NCBI GenBank assembly: GCA_000472185.1
Contig: AVDB01000005.1
Coordinates: 218,311-282,310, forward strand
Reading direction: 5' to 3'
Length of the DNA: 64,000 nt
Source: Rhodobacteraceae bacterium HIMB11
GTDB lineage: Bacteria > Pseudomonadota > Alphaproteobacteria > Rhodobacterales > Rhodobacteraceae
Shown here: positions 38,398 through 47,377 of the stretch, in pieces
Numbering within the stretch: the stretch's first letter is position 1
Layout: every line of letters begins with the position of its first letter
The notes under the pieces: model-generated
The model's database searches: none
What the model was told of the DNA's origin: nothing
What the model saw: the letters and a program-made list of their open reading frames with translations, nothing else
Position numbers and translations under genes: made by a program

Positions 38398-38426
38398 GGA
38401 CAAGCCCGTAGATCATGGGCTTGTCC
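38398..38426 (+). terminator. Intercistronic hairpin after atpE
   Basis: Perfect 10-bp stem, ggacaagccc at 38398-38407 and gggcttgtcc at 38417-38426, loop of nine, with no U tract. Its position after atpE fits a processing or stabilising structure that raises subunit c over b and b'. Confidence 0.6.
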
Positions 38427-38455
38427 GGTTCCCTTAGGTTCCGACGGAGGACATT

Positions 38456-39001
38456 ATGGCGACGCCAAAAACTGAAACATTAAGCGCCTGTGTGGATTCA
38501 TACGGAAGCGCGGTAGGGATGCCACAATTGTGTGGCGAATGGATGAGTAACCAAATCTTTTGGCTTGTGATCACCCTACTGGTTATCTTCTTCGTTCTGT
38601 CGCGCATTGCGCTGCCGCGCATCGCCGCGGTTCTGGCTGAACGTCAGGGGACAATCACAAACGACATTGCTGCCGCCGAAGATCTAAAGGCGAAAGCAGC
38701 AGCAGCCGAAGAGGCCTATCAGCAAGCGTTGATCGACGCCCGTGCAGAAGCAGCACGTATCGTCGAAGCAACCAAAGCAGAGATCAAGGCGGATTTGGAT
38801 GCAGCCATGGCAAAAGCGGACGCAGAGATTGCAGACAAGGCGAAAGCCAGCGAAGCAGTCATCGCAGACATCCGTGCAAACGCAATGGCAAGTGTCGAAG
38901 AAGTTGCCAAAGCAACAGCCACAGAATTGGTTGGCGCACTTGGTGGCAAAACAGATGAAAAAGCGATCAACAAAGCCGTTGACGCGCAGCTAAAGGGGTA
39001 A
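38456..39001 (+). CDS. atpF': ATP synthase F0 subunit b'
   Basis: 181 residues: a soluble start of about 30 residues with two cysteines, one membrane helix (about 32-52), then a long charged helix rich in Ala, Glu and Lys that forms the peripheral stalk with b. The b/b' pair is typical of photosynthetic and related Alphaproteobacteria. It follows the hairpin after atpE and is 4 bp before atpF. Some annotations call it atpG or atpX. Confidence 0.92.
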   Translation: MATPKTETLSACVDSYGSAVGMPQLCGEWMSNQIFWLVITLLVIFFVLSRIALPRIAAVLAERQGTITNDIAAAEDLKAKAAAAEEAYQQALIDARAEAARIVEATKAEIKADLDAAMAKADAEIADKAKASEAVIADIRANAMASVEEVAKATATELVGALGGKTDEKAINKAVDAQLKG

Positions 39002-39005
39002 GGCG

Positions 39006-39563
39006 ATGCGGACATTAGCAGCACTTTCAGCCCTGGTTCTGGCAAGCCCTGCATATGCAGCGTCTGGACCATTCTTTTCGCTGGGCAACACAGACTTTGT
39101 TGTAACACTTGGCTTCATCGGCTTTATCCTGGTTTTGATTTACTTCAAGGTGCCAGGCATGCTGGGCAAGATGTTGGATCAGCGCGCTGACGGCATCAAG
39201 AACGAGCTGGACGAGGCACGCAGCCTACGGGATGAGGCGCAAAGCATTCTTGCTTCTTATGAGCGCAAGCAAAAAGAAGTTCAGGAACAAGCCGCGCGTA
39301 TCGTAGAAGGCGCCAAGTCCGAAGCCGAAGCAGCGGCGGAACAAGCGAAAGCAGATTTGGCCAATTCAGTTGCCCGCCGTATGGCAGCAGCAGAAGATCA
39401 AATCGCATCAGCACAGGCCGCAGCGGAAAAAGACGTCCGTGACGCAGCCGTTAACGTTGCAATCGGTGCAGCCCGTGAAGTAATCGCAGCGCAGCTAACA
39501 GCGGCCGCCGCGAACAAACTGATCGACGCAGCCATCAGCGACGTTGAAGACAAGCTTCACTAA
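39006..39563 (+). CDS. atpF: ATP synthase F0 subunit b
   Basis: 185 residues with a signal-like N terminus (about 1-19), a membrane helix around residues 34-54 and a long amphipathic stalk helix (R-A-D-G-I-K-N-E-L-D-E-A). It pairs with b' to form the stator. It is the last gene of the operon; a strong terminator follows at 39589-39614. Confidence 0.93.
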   Translation: MRTLAALSALVLASPAYAASGPFFSLGNTDFVVTLGFIGFILVLIYFKVPGMLGKMLDQRADGIKNELDEARSLRDEAQSILASYERKQKEVQEQAARIVEGAKSEAEAAAEQAKADLANSVARRMAAAEDQIASAQAAAEKDVRDAAVNVAIGAAREVIAAQLTAAAANKLIDAAISDVEDKLH

Positions 39564-39588
39564 GCAATTGCTTGAGTAAGATTAAAAG

Positions 39589-39614
39589 AACCCAGCCGTT
39601 GAGCTGGGTTTTTT
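39589..39614 (+). terminator. Rho-independent terminator of the atp operon
   Basis: Eight-bp perfect stem, aacccagc at 39589-39596 and gctgggtt at 39603-39610, loop of six, followed by tttt. Confidence 0.9.
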
Positions 39615-40051
39615 GTGTCTGGGACAGTTCCCATCACATCTGCATTGATCTGATGATTTCCAAAACAGTTATTCGTGTTGAAAAGACGCTCAAATGCGTA
39701 AAGAGCGTGAAGGCAGCAATGTTTAGGGCAATTAAGACGCCATAGGTAATCAGTCATAACAAAGTTCTGTTTTGCATCATTCGGAAAATATTCATGCATT
39801 GTAGAACTACAAAAAACACATACCCAAAAACGTGTGTGCATGGCTGGTATCAGAAAAGCGAGTGTTTTAAGGAATAGAGGCAACATCACAGTGATTGTGA
39901 GCAGATATAGCAATTCGATATAGCGCAGTATTTTTGCTTGATTTCAGGTTTGAAGTACCTGCTTTGCTATCGTTCAATTCCTATACAAAACGTTAATTTT
40001 GTCGGTGGGCCAGTCGGTCATACTTTTGGTTGGGTGGACAGATGCCATTAA
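39615..40051. other. Gene-free region between the atp and soe operons
   Basis: About 440 bp with lower GC than the flanks. The only long frame, on the minus strand (to 39913), runs through the atp terminator, is rich in Cys and His, and has no family I recognise. I see no RNA motif or repeat. It could be a gene remnant. Confidence 0.5.
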
Positions 40052-40076
40052 AAAACCCGCCTCTGGGGCGGGTTTT
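40052..40076. terminator. Terminator of the soe operon
   Basis: Ten-bp perfect stem, aaaacccgcc at 40052-40061 and ggcgggtttt at 40067-40076, loop of five. On the minus strand it follows soeC and ends in a U tract. Confidence 0.88.
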
Positions 40077-40080
40077 GGTT

Positions 40081-40953
40081 TTAACGTTTGCCATAGTAGA
40101 GGCCGACCACATGTTCGGCTTGGGCAAAGAAGAGCCAGCGGGATGTGATGACACCCGCGATATGGGCGATCACGGCCAATAGGGCGAGTATGTGATTGAA
40201 CTCTAGCGCCAACAACAGCACAGGTGTGCCCGCGAATAGGATCAGTGCAATGATCCGCAGTTTCGCCGCGTGCTTGCGTCCAACGACATACACAAATTCC
40301 TTCAGCAGGTAGTTGGTGCCCGTATGGGGTGGTTCAAACGCGCGTACGCTGCCGCGATCCCCCAAACCTGTGGCGGTTGCCAAATTGGTGCCAGAGTCTG
40401 CCAATGCACGGTCCCCTTGCATCCATGCGACAACCTGAAGTGCGGCAAGAACGCAAAGTGCAGGCATCGCCAAAGAAACTTGGCCCGCAAACAACGCCCC
40501 ACCCGCAAACGAATAGCCCAGGAACAAAACGGGCGTCCATGGGGTGTGCCAGCGTGGGATTGTCGCCAATTGACGATAAATCATCGCCGTTGAAAACACG
40601 GTTGCCATCGATAGGGCCGCGCCCAAATAGGAAATCGCATCGATGCGTGTTTCAAAAAATATCTGCGCAATTGCGCCAAGACCGCTAACGCAAAGTGCCA
40701 TGACAGCCAACCACGCCTCGCGGCTGAGCCATGAAGAGCGCCACTGCGTAAACGCCTTTAACGCGCGTTCTGGATGCCCCAAGTGGAAGGTTGAGAAAAT
40801 CAATCCCCCCACGGCAAAGGCATAGGCGATTGCATAGAACACAAATGCAACCAACCCAGTAGAAGCAGGCATGCCCAAACCAAGAAAGAACAACAGCCCA
40901 AACCCAAGTCCAGACAGCGATGTGAACAGAATAACGGAGGGTGCTGGATGCAT
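40081..40953 (-). CDS. soeC: Membrane anchor subunit of sulfite dehydrogenase (DmsC/NrfD-like)
   Basis: 290 residues with about eight hydrophobic helices, matching the DmsC anchor family that carries electrons to the quinone pool. H-L-G-H-P-E-R-A-L-K-A-F near residue 58 is conserved in DmsC proteins. Its start overlaps the soeB stop by one base. With SoeA and SoeB it would bind the cytoplasmic sulfite dehydrogenase to the membrane. The name rests on context with tauE, xsc and tpa. Confidence 0.78.
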   Translation of the reverse strand: MHPAPSVILFTSLSGLGFGLLFFLGLGMPASTGLVAFVFYAIAYAFAVGGLIFSTFHLGHPERALKAFTQWRSSWLSREAWLAVMALCVSGLGAIAQIFFETRIDAISYLGAALSMATVFSTAMIYRQLATIPRWHTPWTPVLFLGYSFAGGALFAGQVSLAMPALCVLAALQVVAWMQGDRALADSGTNLATATGLGDRGSVRAFEPPHTGTNYLLKEFVYVVGRKHAAKLRIIALILFAGTPVLLLALEFNHILALLAVIAHIAGVITSRWLFFAQAEHVVGLYYGKR

Positions 40954-41699
40954 TATAACTTCTCCAATGTGCGATCAAGCCACGCAAAGAACCCTTGTGG
41001 ATTTTCGGCCTGCGCCTCTAGGGCGTGGGTTTCGTTACGCTCTGGATCAAGCTGATCCTTTAGGCGCGGTGGCAGATATTTGTTGACCGGTTTGGTGTTC
41101 ATTTCTGGCATCAGATCAAAACCACCGCGATCGGCGACCAATTTGCTAACGTCACTGTCTGGATCGCCCAGATCCCCGAAATGACGTGCGCCTGCGGGGC
41201 ATGTGCGCACACAGGCTGGAACGCGGTCTTCTTCGGGAAGGTTTTCGTTGTAAATCCGATCCACGCAAAGGGTGCATTTTTTCATCACCTTCTCTTCGCC
41301 GTCCAATTCGCGCGCACCATAGGGGCAGGCCCATGCGCATAAACCACAGCCGATGCAATCGGTTTCATTCACCAAAACAATGCCGTCTTCGGTCCGTTTG
41401 TAACTTGCCCCTGTTGGGCAAACCGTAACGCAAGGCGCATCATCACAATGCAGGCACGATTTTGGGAAATGGATCAGTTGTGCTGGGCTATCCTCTGGCT
41501 GCACCTCATAGGAATGCACACGGTTTAGGAATGTCCCCAATGGGTTTTCGCCATAGGCGTCCTGATCCGCCAATGGTGCACCATAATTTTCGGTGTTCCA
41601 GCCTTTGCATGATACGACACAGGCGTGACATCCAACACAGGTGTCTAGGTCGATCACAAGGCCCAGTTTTTTGTCAGTCGATGATGGAAGACAGGTCAT
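40953..41699 (-). CDS. soeB: Iron-sulfur subunit of sulfite dehydrogenase (DmsB-like)
   Basis: 248 residues with four ferredoxin-type cysteine groups: C-V-G-C-H-A-C-V-V-S-C, C-L-H-C-D-D-A-P-C-V-T-V-C-P, C-I-G-C-G-L-C-A-W-A-C-P and C-T-L-C with a later C-V-R-T-C-P. These hold four [4Fe-4S] clusters linking the molybdenum subunit to the anchor. It overlaps soeA by 4 bp and soeC by one base. No Tat signal is present, so it is cytoplasmic. Confidence 0.8.
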   Translation of the reverse strand: MTCLPSSTDKKLGLVIDLDTCVGCHACVVSCKGWNTENYGAPLADQDAYGENPLGTFLNRVHSYEVQPEDSPAQLIHFPKSCLHCDDAPCVTVCPTGASYKRTEDGIVLVNETDCIGCGLCAWACPYGARELDGEEKVMKKCTLCVDRIYNENLPEEDRVPACVRTCPAGARHFGDLGDPDSDVSKLVADRGGFDLMPEMNTKPVNKYLPPRLKDQLDPERNETHALEAQAENPQGFFAWLDRTLEKL

Positions 41700-44491
41700 G
41701 ATGTCCCCTTACTGCTTTGTTTGATGGTTTTTGGTCCCTGACCAACAGGCGATGTCAGCGTGTCAAACTGTGGCTGCGTGCCTTTTGGTGGGGATGTTTT
41801 CTCAACGCGCACGCGCAGGTCAAACCACGCGGCCTGTCCCGTGATCGGATCGGAGTTTGACCAACGAAGTCCGTCCCCTTTGGGCGGCAATAGTTCTGAA
41901 ATCAAATGGTTCAAAAGGAACCCTTTGTTTGCCTCAGGCGCCTCTGGGTCCAATGCCCATGCGCCGCGGCGTTTGCCAATCGCGTTCCACGTCCAGATTG
42001 TGTTTTCGTTTAACGCGGCCATTTCGGCGACGGGCACAGTGATTTCGCCATTGGGCGAGCTGATCTTGGCCCAATCGCCATCAACCAAGCCCTGTTCCTG
42101 CATGACTTTGGTTGGCAAATACATCGGGTTCATTCCGTGAATTTGACGCAACCACGCGTTCTGACTGCCCCAGCTGTGATACATCGCCATCGGACGCTGT
42201 GTCAGCGCATGAAGGGGATAATCGTCTTCATTCTCGACAGTGGCGGTTGGATACCAAATGGGCAGTGGGCTCATCACGCGTTTCAATTGATCCCGCATGT
42301 TTTCTGGGGGCTGAAGATCCCCAATGCCGTTTGCCGCATTGTTGAATTTCTGCAATGGTTCAACGTACAGCTGGAACAGATAGGGTTGCGGGCTGTCGTA
42401 CAGACCCGTTTCTACCGCCCAATCCTGATAGTCTGTGTTCCACGGTTTGAAATACCCTGCGTTTTCAGGCACGTGTTTGATCCATACACCGCCATTTTCG
42501 ATATAGCGGTCAATCTGTTCTGGATTGACGGGGCCGCGCCCTGTGTCATCCTCGCTCCGCCATCCGGCTAGCGGTCCGATGCCAGGTTTGCGTTCATGGT
42601 TGATCATGTAGTCGGCGTAATCCGCGTATTTCGCGCTGCCGTCCTCATTCACGAACCCGGGCAGTCCCAAGCGTGCACCCAAATCAACCAGCACAGATTG
42701 GAACCCACGCACATCACGATCAGGTTCAATCACAGGCCAACGAATGGCATCCGCGGCGGCATCTGCCTCGCAAATTGGGCGATCCAGCAGGCTGATACAA
42801 TCGTGACGTTCAAGGTATGTTGTATCGGGTAGGATCAAATCGGCATAGGCCACCATTTCCGAACTATAAGCATCGGAATAGATGATGCGCGGAATGACGT
42901 ATTCGCCGTTTTCATCCTTATCAGTTAGCATATCCATGACGGAATTTGTGTTCATCGAACTGTTCCAGCTCATGTTCGCCATGTACATGAACAATGTGTC
43001 GATCTTGTAAGGATTGCCTGCATGGGCATTTGAAATCACCATATGCATCAGGCCATGCGCCGACATCGGATTTTCCCATGTAAACGCCTTATCAATCCGT
43101 TGTGGATTGCCCGCATCATCCAGCAACAGATCCTCTGGACCATGTACAAACCCAAGGTGCGGGCCGTTTAGCGGTGCATTTGGTGTCGCCTTAGCATGTG
43201 GTTTTGGGTGGATTTCCGATGGTTTCGGATAGGGCGGTTTGAAACGGAAACTTCCCGGTGTTTCAACCGCGCCCAAAATGATTTGCAATGTGTGCAGCGC
43301 GCGACATGTTTGGAACCCGTTACCGTGGGCCGAAATCCCGCGCATTGCGTGGATCGACACGGGGCGTCCGATCATTTCATCATAGGTGTTTCCGCGGAAA
43401 TCCATCCATTTTTGCGGCAGGCGAATTTCCTGATCAAAGGCGACATGCGCCAATTCTGCGGCCAATGCGCGAATGCGTTTTGCCGAAATCCCACACAGGT
43501 CTGCAACCGCCTCTGGTGCGTTTTCAGAGGATAGGAAATGTTCGATCATCTTGGTGAACACACTGGTCGCCCCATTGTGTGAACCGCGCAGATCAGGTTC
43601 CGCGCCCTGATGATCAAAGGCAACAACATCCCCAGATGTGCGATCCACGATCAAGGGTTTGCCATTGTCATCGCGCAGGAAGAGACCCGTTTCAGGGTCC
43701 AACAAAACAGGCGCGTTTGTGAAACGTGCCAAATATGTCAGATCAATTTTGCCCGCCTCAATCAGACAATAGATGAGGGACAAAATAAAACGTCCGTCGG
43801 TGCCAGGCGTAATGCCAACCCATTCATCCGCCACGGCGTTATATCCTGTGCGAATGGGGTTCACACCAATGACGCGCGCACCGCGTTCTTTGATCTTGCT
43901 AATGCCCATTTTGATGGGGTTACTGTCGTGATCTTCGGCCACACCAAACAGCATGAACAGTTTTGTGTGATCCCAGTCAGGTTGGCCAAATTCCCAAAAC
44001 GCACCGCCCATCGTGTAAATGCCCGCAGTGGCCATGTTCACACTGCAAAATCCGCCGTGCGCGGCAAAGTTTGGCGTGCCAAACATCTGTGCCCAATACC
44101 CGGTAAAGGATTGTGATTGGTCACGTCCTGTGAAAAACGCCAGCTTTTCGGGTGATTTTTCGCGCAGTGGACCCAACCAGTCCGTCGCAATGCCAAGCGC
44201 CTCTTCCCAAGAGATTTCCTCGAATTGACCAGAGCCCCGTTCGCCTACCCGTTTCAACGGGGCGCGTAGGCGGGAGGGTGCAGTGACCTGCATAATGCCC
44301 GCAGACCCCTTGGCGCATAATACACCCTTGTTCACGGGGTGATCGCGGTTGCCTTCGATATAGGCGACTTTACCGTCCTTAAGGTGGACGTTAATTCCGC
44401 ACCGACAGGCACACATGTAACATGTGGTCTTGCGAATTTCGTCCGATACTTTTGGGGACGTATCAACGTAGGGTTGGTCTTTCACGTGCAT
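41696..44491 (-). CDS. soeA: Molybdopterin subunit of cytoplasmic sulfite dehydrogenase
   Basis: 931 residues of the DMSO reductase superfamily. The N-terminal [4Fe-4S] ligands are Cys24, Cys27, Cys31 and Cys59 (C-Y-M-C-A-C-R-C and G-V-L-C-A-K-G). Molybdopterin-binding domains follow. There is no twin-arginine signal peptide, which argues against periplasmic DMSO reductase and for the cytoplasmic SoeABC enzyme known from purple sulfur bacteria and Roseobacters, which oxidises sulfite to sulfate. The setting next to a sulfite exporter and Xsc, which produces sulfite, supports this. Confidence 0.8.
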   Translation of the reverse strand: MHVKDQPYVDTSPKVSDEIRKTTCYMCACRCGINVHLKDGKVAYIEGNRDHPVNKGVLCAKGSAGIMQVTAPSRLRAPLKRVGERGSGQFEEISWEEALGIATDWLGPLREKSPEKLAFFTGRDQSQSFTGYWAQMFGTPNFAAHGGFCSVNMATAGIYTMGGAFWEFGQPDWDHTKLFMLFGVAEDHDSNPIKMGISKIKERGARVIGVNPIRTGYNAVADEWVGITPGTDGRFILSLIYCLIEAGKIDLTYLARFTNAPVLLDPETGLFLRDDNGKPLIVDRTSGDVVAFDHQGAEPDLRGSHNGATSVFTKMIEHFLSSENAPEAVADLCGISAKRIRALAAELAHVAFDQEIRLPQKWMDFRGNTYDEMIGRPVSIHAMRGISAHGNGFQTCRALHTLQIILGAVETPGSFRFKPPYPKPSEIHPKPHAKATPNAPLNGPHLGFVHGPEDLLLDDAGNPQRIDKAFTWENPMSAHGLMHMVISNAHAGNPYKIDTLFMYMANMSWNSSMNTNSVMDMLTDKDENGEYVIPRIIYSDAYSSEMVAYADLILPDTTYLERHDCISLLDRPICEADAAADAIRWPVIEPDRDVRGFQSVLVDLGARLGLPGFVNEDGSAKYADYADYMINHERKPGIGPLAGWRSEDDTGRGPVNPEQIDRYIENGGVWIKHVPENAGYFKPWNTDYQDWAVETGLYDSPQPYLFQLYVEPLQKFNNAANGIGDLQPPENMRDQLKRVMSPLPIWYPTATVENEDDYPLHALTQRPMAMYHSWGSQNAWLRQIHGMNPMYLPTKVMQEQGLVDGDWAKISSPNGEITVPVAEMAALNENTIWTWNAIGKRRGAWALDPEAPEANKGFLLNHLISELLPPKGDGLRWSNSDPITGQAAWFDLRVRVEKTSPPKGTQPQFDTLTSPVGQGPKTIKQSSKGTS

Positions 44492-44501
44492 CTCCTCGGG
44501 T

Positions 44502-45251
44502 TCATGTTGCCAATCTGATCAATCCGACCATGGACAGACCGACCAATAGCGACAAACATATAGGGCGATAGTAGGGTTCAAAGTTGGGTGTGAACAGGCG
44601 TTTACCTGCAAAAACACCAAGTGACGTAGGGATAGTTAGTGCCGCTGCGCGCAGCATAGCGATTTTGTCCAAAACCCCAAACAGTAATAGTGTTGCAAAG
44701 GTCGTAATTGTGCCCAAAAACAGGAACATGACCAGCGCGGCCCGCATTTGGCGCGGGTTACGGTCAGATGACAAAACATATAGGGCAACAACCATTCCGC
44801 CGACAGAGGCAAGGCCCGTTGCAATGCCTGCACCGATCCCTGCGCTAACCAATCCCGCGCGTGTGTTTAAAAAGGCCAAGCGCATGTTGGCCAATTGTGT
44901 CACAGCTAGCACCAATATCAGGCACAGGGACACAGTTTGGGACAGTTCGGCAGAAACGTTTTGCGTGAAATAGAGCCCAATCGGCACAGCAATCGCAGAG
45001 CCCAGCCAAAGGGTGACTGCCGCACCCTTATCCGCATCTTTCCAGCCGCCCCGCACCATCATGGCGCTTGCCACAAGTTCAAGCCACCAACAAATTGGGA
45101 TCAGGGCAAGCGGCGACAGGATCAGTGCCGCCGATGCCATAACAATTGCAGACAATGCAAAGCCTGTGAAACCCCGAACCAATCCCGCACAGAAACAGAT
45201 CACTGCCAGCAGTGTAAATTCCGTTTGGGTCAGGGTCAGCAGCTCTTGCAT
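44502..45251 (-). CDS. tauE: TauE/SafE (TSUP) sulfite exporter family protein
   Basis: 249 residues, seven to eight hydrophobic helices, with two related halves (G-L-V-R-G-F-T-G-F-A and the later G-L-A-S-V-G-G), typical of the TSUP family. These proteins export sulfite, sulfoacetate or related anions. Placed between citrate synthase and soeA, 10 bp before soeA, it likely removes excess sulfite made by Xsc. Direction and substrate are inferred. Confidence 0.82.
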   Translation of the reverse strand: MQELLTLTQTEFTLLAVICFCAGLVRGFTGFALSAIVMASAALILSPLALIPICWWLELVASAMMVRGGWKDADKGAAVTLWLGSAIAVPIGLYFTQNVSAELSQTVSLCLILVLAVTQLANMRLAFLNTRAGLVSAGIGAGIATGLASVGGMVVALYVLSSDRNPRQMRAALVMFLFLGTITTFATLLLFGVLDKIAMLRAAALTIPTSLGVFAGKRLFTPNFEPYYRPICLSLLVGLSMVGLIRLAT

Positions 45252-45261
45252 ATCCTATGAC

Positions 45262-46398
45262 TTATCCGCGATCTGAGAGCGCGACGTAGTCACGCGGCTC
45301 GGCACCGTTATACAGTGTCAGAGGACGGATCAGGATGTTACCCTCTAACTGTTCGATGCACTGGATGATCCAACCTGGCATACGTCCGATTGCGAAAATC
45401 GGGACATAAAGGTCCATGGGAATGCCGTGCAACTGGTAAACAACGCCGGAATAGAAATCTACATTCACGTTCAGGCCATGGCGAGCATAGGGTTTCATGG
45501 CATCAACCACACCCTGTAGGATTGCGTACCATTCTGGTGCACCCATTTCTTCGCCCAATTTGCGAACACCCTCGCGCATGTGACGTGCACGGGGGTCTTC
45601 GGCGCGATATACGCGGTGACCAAACCCTGTTACGGCCTCGCGATTTGCACGCTTGGCTTTAACATAGGCGGCGGCATTTTCTGGGGTGCCGATTTCATGC
45701 ACCATTTTCATCACGTCCTCGGCCGCACCACCATGCGCGGGACCCGCTAGTGTCGACAGGGCCGTTACGATGGCGCCATGCAAATTCGCCTCGGTTCCGA
45801 TTGTAACACGTGCGGCAAAGCTGGAGGCGTTTGATCCGTGCTCTGCGTGTAGGATAAAGTCCACATCGGCAAGACGCGCGGCATCCTCTGATGGTTTTTC
45901 ACCCTTTAGCATCCAGAGCCAGTTGGCCGCATGAGATAGCGTTTTGTCCGCGGCAACGGGTTCTAATCCATTTCGAATGCGATCATGTGCTGCGATGATC
46001 ATGGGGACTTGGGATGTCAGTTTGATGCCGTTTTCGATGAACGCTTCAACGGAAACATCTTGGCTTGTTGGGGTTAGGGCGGCCAGTGCGGATGTTGCCG
46101 TGCGCAAAACGTCCATCGGATGGCCGTCTTTCGTTGCGCGAATGACATCGTAAACGGATGCGGGCAATTCACGTGCGTCTTTCAGTTTCGCATCAAAATC
46201 TGCCAACTCTATTTGCGTGGGAAGGTCGCCATAGATCAGCAGATAAGAGACTTCTTCAAATGTGGATTGCGTGGCAAGTGCGTCGATGGAATATCCACGA
46301 TAGCTTAGGGTGCCTGCCGACCCGTCGATATGGCTCACGGCGGAGCGTTCGAAATAAATGCCCTTTAGGCCACGGTTGATCTTGACGTTTTCGCTCAT
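45262..46398 (-). CDS. Citrate synthase (short form)
   Basis: 378 residues, without the long N-terminal part of Gram-negative GltA (about 427 residues). G-L-K-G-I-Y-F and Y-R-G-Y-S-I-D near the N terminus, L-H-A-E-H-G-S-N-A-S-S and G-F-G-H-R-V-Y hold the catalytic histidines; the catalytic Asp follows in N-V-N-V-D-F-Y-S-G. Methylcitrate synthases are close relatives. The context (first gene of the tauE-soeABC run, divergent from pta) favours condensation of taurine-derived acetyl-CoA with oxaloacetate. Confidence 0.85.
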   Translation of the reverse strand: MSENVKINRGLKGIYFERSAVSHIDGSAGTLSYRGYSIDALATQSTFEEVSYLLIYGDLPTQIELADFDAKLKDARELPASVYDVIRATKDGHPMDVLRTATSALAALTPTSQDVSVEAFIENGIKLTSQVPMIIAAHDRIRNGLEPVAADKTLSHAANWLWMLKGEKPSEDAARLADVDFILHAEHGSNASSFAARVTIGTEANLHGAIVTALSTLAGPAHGGAAEDVMKMVHEIGTPENAAAYVKAKRANREAVTGFGHRVYRAEDPRARHMREGVRKLGEEMGAPEWYAILQGVVDAMKPYARHGLNVNVDFYSGVVYQLHGIPMDLYVPIFAIGRMPGWIIQCIEQLEGNILIRPLTLYNGAEPRDYVALSDRG

Positions 46399-46428
46399 TG
46401 CTGGCTCCTTTCACAAAACGGAGGCGAT

Positions 46429-47289
46429 ATGACGGTACTTGAAACTTCACGCGCATCTGCGCGCAAAAGACCGCTAAGAGTGGTTTTCCCAGAACTTGGG
46501 GATGATGAACGCGTGGCAGAGGCCGCGCGCATTTTAGAAACAGATGGTTTGGCGCATCCGATGGGATTGTCAGATCCAACGCCTGAGCAAATGGCGGCAT
46601 TGGTTGAAGGGCGCGGCATGAAAGAAGCCATCGCCAAGCGCATGTTGAATAAACCGCTATATCGCGCCGCTGCAATGGTTGCCGCAGGCGAGGCCGATGT
46701 CATGGTTGCAGGGGCAGACAGCCCCACGCGCCGCGTAATCGAGGCCGCGTCAATCGCGATTGGGTTGGACGAAGGCGTACACATGCCATCGTCATTTTTC
46801 CTGATGTGTTTTCCTGATGGACGCGAATTGATATTCGCCGACTGCGCGGTCAATGTTTCGCCCAATAGCGATGAATTGCTTAGCATCGCCATGGCCTCTG
46901 AAAATACTGCTGCACGTTTGTTGGGTGCGGCCAACGTTGCGATGTTGTCATTTTCAACGGGCGCATCGGGCACAGGCGAAAGCGTTGATTTGGTGCGCGA
47001 GGCGGCAGAGGCAGGCGGATACATCGGCCCAACCCAGGCAGATGCCGCGTTGAATGCAACAATCGCTGAGAAAAAGGGGTTGGGACAAGGGGATGCAAAT
47101 GTGCTGATTTTTCCTGATCTGAACTCTGGCAACATTGCATACAAGCTCTGCCAAGAATTGGCAGGCGCCCAAGCGATTGGACCATTTTTACAAGGTTTCA
47201 AAAAACCTGTCTGTGATCTCAGCCGCGGGGCAACTGTTGATGATATTGTTGCTGGTGCGATCATTACATCCGCCATGTTTGCCGATTGA
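46429..47289 (+). CDS. pta: Phosphate acetyltransferase
   Basis: 286 residues, only the PTA_PTB catalytic domain: V-V-F-P-E-L-G-D-D-E-R, M-V-A-G-A-D-S-P-T-R, and C-terminal D-L-S-R-G-A-T-V-D-D-I-V. It converts acetyl phosphate from Xsc to acetyl-CoA. It is read divergently from citrate synthase with only 30 bp between the start codons, and converges on xsc across a shared terminator. It is shorter than E. coli Pta (about 714), as usual in sulfonate loci. Confidence 0.92.
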   Translation: MTVLETSRASARKRPLRVVFPELGDDERVAEAARILETDGLAHPMGLSDPTPEQMAALVEGRGMKEAIAKRMLNKPLYRAAAMVAAGEADVMVAGADSPTRRVIEAASIAIGLDEGVHMPSSFFLMCFPDGRELIFADCAVNVSPNSDELLSIAMASENTAARLLGAANVAMLSFSTGASGTGESVDLVREAAEAGGYIGPTQADAALNATIAEKKGLGQGDANVLIFPDLNSGNIAYKLCQELAGAQAIGPFLQGFKKPVCDLSRGATVDDIVAGAIITSAMFAD

Positions 47290-47331
47290 AGGTCTGGCCA
47301 ATTCTCGGCTGCGTCGTTCGTAGCATTTTGA

Positions 47332-47358
47332 AAACCGCGCCCCATTCGGGCGCGGTTT
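47332..47358. terminator. Bidirectional terminator between pta and xsc
   Basis: Eleven-bp perfect stem, aaaccgcgccc at 47332-47342 and gggcgcggttt at 47348-47358, loop of five, followed by attttc on the plus side and preceded by tttga. It can end both converging transcripts. Confidence 0.88.
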
Positions 47359-47377
47359 ATTTTCATTCAGGGTTTGA

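Noticed and set aside
39560..39913. 117-codon minus-strand frame after the atp operon
   Set aside because: It runs through the atp terminator and overlaps the atpF stop, has unusual Cys/His-rich composition, and no recognisable family or start signal.
41696..44491. Annotation as periplasmic DMSO reductase DmsA
   Set aside because: No twin-arginine signal, and the neighbours are sulfite exporter and taurine desulfonation genes, so sulfite dehydrogenase is favoured. Still inference from context.
46401..46410. CTGGCTCCTT between citrate synthase and pta as a TauR half-site
   Set aside because: It overlaps the citrate synthase ribosome-binding site and has no partner 23 bp away on either side.
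46395..47366. Long minus-strand frame opposite pta (323 codons)
   Set aside because: It lies fully opposite pta, which has clear family motifs; codon composition of the antisense frame looks like a shadow.
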